Positions 7,368 to 9,738 of a stretch of DNA of 9,738 nt are shown here, in pieces. The notes beneath the pieces are model-generated. The model had not been told where the DNA came from, searched no databases, and was given only the letters and a program-made list of their open reading frames with translations. How positions within the stretch are numbered: the first letter of the stretch is position 1; each line of letters starts with the position of its first letter. The translations under genes and the position numbers were made by a program. Where the stretch lies: contig QILH01000055.1 of assembly GCA_003233255.1 (NCBI GenBank), positions 1 to 9,738 of the forward strand. The letters are read 5' to 3'. This DNA comes from Gammaproteobacteria bacterium (GTDB taxonomy: Bacteria; Pseudomonadota; Gammaproteobacteria; UBA6429; Thiohalophilaceae).

Positions 7368-7396
7368 TTGAATAGTGAATCTCGCCGATTTATCCT
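7368..7396 (+). promoter_or_regulatory. Candidate sigma-70 promoter for ispG
   Basis: TTGAAT (7368-7373), 17 nt, then TATCCT (7391-7396) gives four of six matches in each hexamer at ideal spacing. Transcription would begin near 7403, leaving a leader of about 18 nt. A competing -10, TAAAAT (7408-7413, five of six), would start the transcript at or next to the ATG itself. Confidence 0.35.
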
Positions 7397-7420
7397 CAAG
7401 GCTGTGATAAAATCATCATC

Positions 7421-8632
7421 ATGAGCAAAATTAACCTGAACAAAACCCGTCGTGTTGCGGTGGGCGATATTATGGTCGGCGGCGATGCCCCGGTGGTCGT
7501 GCAATCCATGACCAATACCGATACGGCCGAAGCGGAAAAAACCGCACAGCAGATTGTCGAACTGGCTAAAGCGGGTTCGGAGCTGGTGCGCATCACCGTT
7601 AATTCAGATGCCGCGGCGGAACAGGTACCGCTAATCCGCGATCGAGTCAACCAGCTCGGTGTGGATGTTCCCCTTATTGGCGACTTCCATTTCAATGGCC
7701 ATAAATTATTGGCGACCCATCCCGGCTGTGCCGAGGCGCTTTCCAAATATCGAATCAACCCCGGCAACGTCGGCCGTGGCAAAAAACGCGATGAACAATT
7801 TGCCCAGCTTATCGAAATCGCCTGCCAATACGATAAACCCATTCGTATCGGCGTGAATTGGGGCAGCCTCGATCAGGCGATACTCGCCAGCACCATGGAC
7901 GAAAACGCCAAAAGCAAAAACCCACTCGATGCCAAACAGGTCATGTATCAGGCCATGATTCGCTCCGCACTGGAAAGCGCGCAACAGGCACAGGATATTG
8001 GCCTGGCCCAGGACAAGATCATTCTCTCCTGCAAGATGAGCAATGTGCAGGATTTGATCGCAGTTTATTCTTCACTGGCCAAACAAAGCACCTATCCATT
8101 GCATCTTGGCCTCACCGAAGCCGGCATGGGCAGCAAAGGCATCGTCGCATCAACGGCAGCCCTGGCGGTGTTACTGCAGCACGGCATTGGCGATACCATT
8201 CGTATCTCTCTCACGCCCGAACCCGGTGGTGATCGTACTCAGGAAGTGATCGTCGCGCAGGAAATTCTGCAATCAATGGGACTGCGATCGTTTACCCCAC
8301 AGGTTATCGCCTGCCCAGGCTGCGGCCGAACCTCGAGTACCTATTTCCAACAGCTGGCGCAGGAGATTCAATCCTATTTACGCAACAACATGCCCAACTG
8401 GAAACAGAAATACTCCGGCGTCGAAGACATGACCGTTGCGGTGATGGGCTGTGTGGTAAATGGCCCGGGGGAAAGCAAACACGCCAACATTGGCATCAGC
8501 CTGCCGGGTACCGGCGAAAAACCGGTGGCACCTGTTTATGAAGACGGTGAAAAGACGGTCACCTTAAAGGGTGACCACATTGCTGAAGAATTTCAAGCTA
8601 TCGTCGAAACTTATATCCAGCGTCATTATTAG
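7421..8632 (+). CDS. ispG: 4-hydroxy-3-methylbut-2-en-1-yl diphosphate synthase (IspG/GcpE)
   Basis: IspG converts 2-C-methyl-D-erythritol 2,4-cyclodiphosphate to HMBPP, the penultimate step of the MEP isoprenoid pathway, in the cytosol, using a [4Fe-4S] cluster. The 403-residue protein has the TIM-barrel N-terminal part (PVVVQSMTNTDT, 24-35; GDFHFNGHKLL, 87-97; YRINPGNVG, 110-118; HLGLTEAGMGSKG, 228-240). The C-terminal iron-sulfur domain has Cys298 and Cys301 (ACPGCGRTSS), Cys344 (MGCVVNGPGE) and Glu351, the expected cluster ligands. The sequence is the long form with CPGCGR, as in Neisseria and Xanthomonas, rather than the shorter E. coli form with CPTCSR. The gene is not in the usual rodZ-ispG-hisS neighbourhood. 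No convincing Shine-Dalgarno precedes the ATG. By eye it is more GC-rich than its neighbours. Confidence 0.97.
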   Translation: MSKINLNKTRRVAVGDIMVGGDAPVVVQSMTNTDTAEAEKTAQQIVELAKAGSELVRITVNSDAAAEQVPLIRDRVNQLGVDVPLIGDFHFNGHKLLATHPGCAEALSKYRINPGNVGRGKKRDEQFAQLIEIACQYDKPIRIGVNWGSLDQAILASTMDENAKSKNPLDAKQVMYQAMIRSALESAQQAQDIGLAQDKIILSCKMSNVQDLIAVYSSLAKQSTYPLHLGLTEAGMGSKGIVASTAALAVLLQHGIGDTIRISLTPEPGGDRTQEVIVAQEILQSMGLRSFTPQVIACPGCGRTSSTYFQQLAQEIQSYLRNNMPNWKQKYSGVEDMTVAVMGCVVNGPGESKHANIGISLPGTGEKPVAPVYEDGEKTVTLKGDHIAEEFQAIVETYIQRHY

Positions 8633-8661
8633 CCTACTAATGACTGTTTGTTTATATTTGT
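8622..8661 (+). terminator. Weak intrinsic terminator overlapping the ispG stop codon
   Basis: GTCATTA (8622-8628) and TAATGAC (8638-8644) form a perfect 7-bp stem with a 9-nt loop holding the TAG stop. A T-rich tract follows at once on the plus strand (TGTTTGTTTATATTTGTTT). The stem is AT-rich, with two GC pairs, so termination may be partial. The tract runs into the end of the convergent mltF. Confidence 0.4.
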
Positions 8662-9738
8662 TTCGATCGTTTCAATAGAATATTGTGATAATCGCGGATA
8701 CGTTGTACGTATCGAACCGGCTCTCGACCTCGTGCGTATCCATATTTTAATGTCTGGTAATATTTTTTCTGCGTTAATAACGGGAATATTTCGCTGATCT
8801 CATGCCAGACATCCGGGTTTTTATCCAATCGCCGGGCTAATGTACGTGCATCGTAAACATGCCCCATACCGACATTGTAGGCCGCCAGCGCAAACCAGAT
8901 TCGATCCTTACCGGTAACACTTTGCGGAACACGTTTAATAAGACCGCCAAGATATTTTGCCCCACCGTGAATACTTTGGGTCGAATCCAGACGATTTTTT
9001 ATACCGACTTCTTTCGCCGTCGTCAGGGTTAGCATCATCATACCACGCACACCGGTTGGGCTGCGTGCATTAGCTTTCCAGTGCGACTCCTGATAAGACT
9101 GGGCCGCCAGCAGTGTCCAGTCGAGATTATTTTTATTTGCCGCGCTTTTAAAATGCCGCTTGAATTTTGGCAAAACCGTTTGAATACGACTGACATATTT
9201 TCGCGTATCGACATAATCGAACACCTCGATATAACCGTAATAATGTTCAAGCAAGGCTTCCAGTTTCCCACTATCACGAAACCCCTTAAACCAGTCGTCG
9301 ATTTTTGCCTTTAATTTTGTCGCCTGCTGCGGCATGGCCCAGGCCAGGGCCTCAGGTTTCGTGAGATCAAAACGTACACGTAATTCTGGATAATAGCGCC
9401 GATTCATCGCAACAATATGTGAATCGGCTACGGTGCATTCTATTTTTTTAAGCCATACACTTTCGAGTAAGAATTCGGTGCCGGTCGCATAGTCCGTTTG
9501 CCAGGCAATTTCTTTATTTAGTTCGCTAAGCATTGTCAGTTTTTCTGCGTAGCTGGTCTCCGCAGGCACTAATAATTCCACACCAACGAGATCCGAAATT
9601 GTTTTCGGTTTGGGGCCGCCATGACGACACACCACCTGTTGTTGCACCTCCTGATAGGTCGGGCCAAACAAAAACAGGGCCTGTCGATCCGGCGTCCGGG
9701 TTAAACCTGCTGCCGCCAGATGCGCTTCACCCGATTGC
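8652..9738 (-). CDS. mltF: Membrane-bound lytic murein transglycosylase F (partial, N-terminus outside window)
   Basis: MltF cleaves the MurNAc-GlcNAc bond of peptidoglycan, forming 1,6-anhydroMurNAc, in the periplasm at the outer membrane. The frame is open to the right edge, giving 361 visible residues. A TTG at 9671 could be mistaken for a start, but the residues upstream (GEAHLAAAGLTRTPDRQALF) continue the family's substrate-binding-protein-like (SBP_bac_3) domain. That domain continues through GPTYQEVQQQVV to about visible residue 165. The SLT domain follows: LLAAQSYQESHW with catalytic Glu (codon 9087-9089), SPTGVRGMMMLT, the IWFALAAYNVGMGH motif, and LKYGYARGREPVRYV. The match to E. 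coli MltF is close, including FDYVDTR between the domains. The protein ends about 25 residues after YGYARG, so it lacks the long C-terminal tail of the E. coli protein. The N-terminal signal or lipobox is not visible here. Confidence 0.93.
   Translation of the reverse strand, partial: QSGEAHLAAAGLTRTPDRQALFLFGPTYQEVQQQVVCRHGGPKPKTISDLVGVELLVPAETSYAEKLTMLSELNKEIAWQTDYATGTEFLLESVWLKKIECTVADSHIVAMNRRYYPELRVRFDLTKPEALAWAMPQQATKLKAKIDDWFKGFRDSGKLEALLEHYYGYIEVFDYVDTRKYVSRIQTVLPKFKRHFKSAANKNNLDWTLLAAQSYQESHWKANARSPTGVRGMMMLTLTTAKEVGIKNRLDSTQSIHGGAKYLGGLIKRVPQSVTGKDRIWFALAAYNVGMGHVYDARTLARRLDKNPDVWHEISEIFPLLTQKKYYQTLKYGYARGREPVRYVQRIRDYHNILLKRSKQI

Noticed and set aside
7396..7842. Minus-strand frame of 148 codons opposite ispG
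   Set aside because: It overlaps the unmistakable ispG coding sequence and gives a Ser/Thr/Ala-rich translation resembling no family.
9669..9671. TTG as the start of mltF
   Set aside because: The frame stays open to the window edge, and the upstream residues continue the MltF substrate-binding-like domain, so the true start lies outside.

Overview
The window looks like a chromosomal stretch of a motile gammaproteobacterium of moderate GC content (judged by eye, not counted). The main pointers are an MltF-type lytic transglycosylase, a transmembrane chemoreceptor behind a good flagellar sigma-28 promoter, and a long-form IspG of the Neisseria/Xanthomonas kind. No transposase, integrase, tRNA, rRNA or CRISPR array was recognised.

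Layout. Positions 1-1034 (minus) hold the N-terminal 344 residues of a galactose oxidase/glyoxal oxidase-like beta-propeller protein that runs off the left edge. A gene-poor stretch of about 730 bp follows (1035-1767), marked by a perfect 8-bp inverted repeat containing sigma-28-like -10 boxes. A secreted leucine-rich-repeat protein (1768-2511, minus) is divergent from a 782-residue methyl-accepting chemotaxis protein (3068-5416, plus); between them lies a roughly 560-bp intergenic region carrying a sigma-28 promoter. Convergent to the chemoreceptor is a minus-strand run read from right to left: class I SAM methyltransferase (6472-7320), four-helix membrane protein (5937-6395) and membrane-anchored retropepsin-like aspartyl protease (5421-5936). 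The last two genes abut as TAA-ATG. The methyltransferase is divergent from ispG (7421-8632, plus), which converges on a partial mltF (8652-9738, minus) that runs off the right edge. A weak stem-loop followed by a T-rich tract overlaps the ispG stop codon.

How the genes work together. This is mostly a mosaic of unrelated housekeeping and accessory genes: isoprenoid precursor synthesis (IspG), peptidoglycan turnover (MltF) and chemotaxis input (the MCP). The methyltransferase, membrane protein and protease could form one transcription unit, but no shared pathway is evident. The least ordinary items are the radical-copper-oxidase-like protein without a visible signal peptide, the palindrome with sigma-28-like elements in an otherwise empty region, and the secreted LRR protein of unknown role. 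Nothing here can be called a new system from sequence alone.
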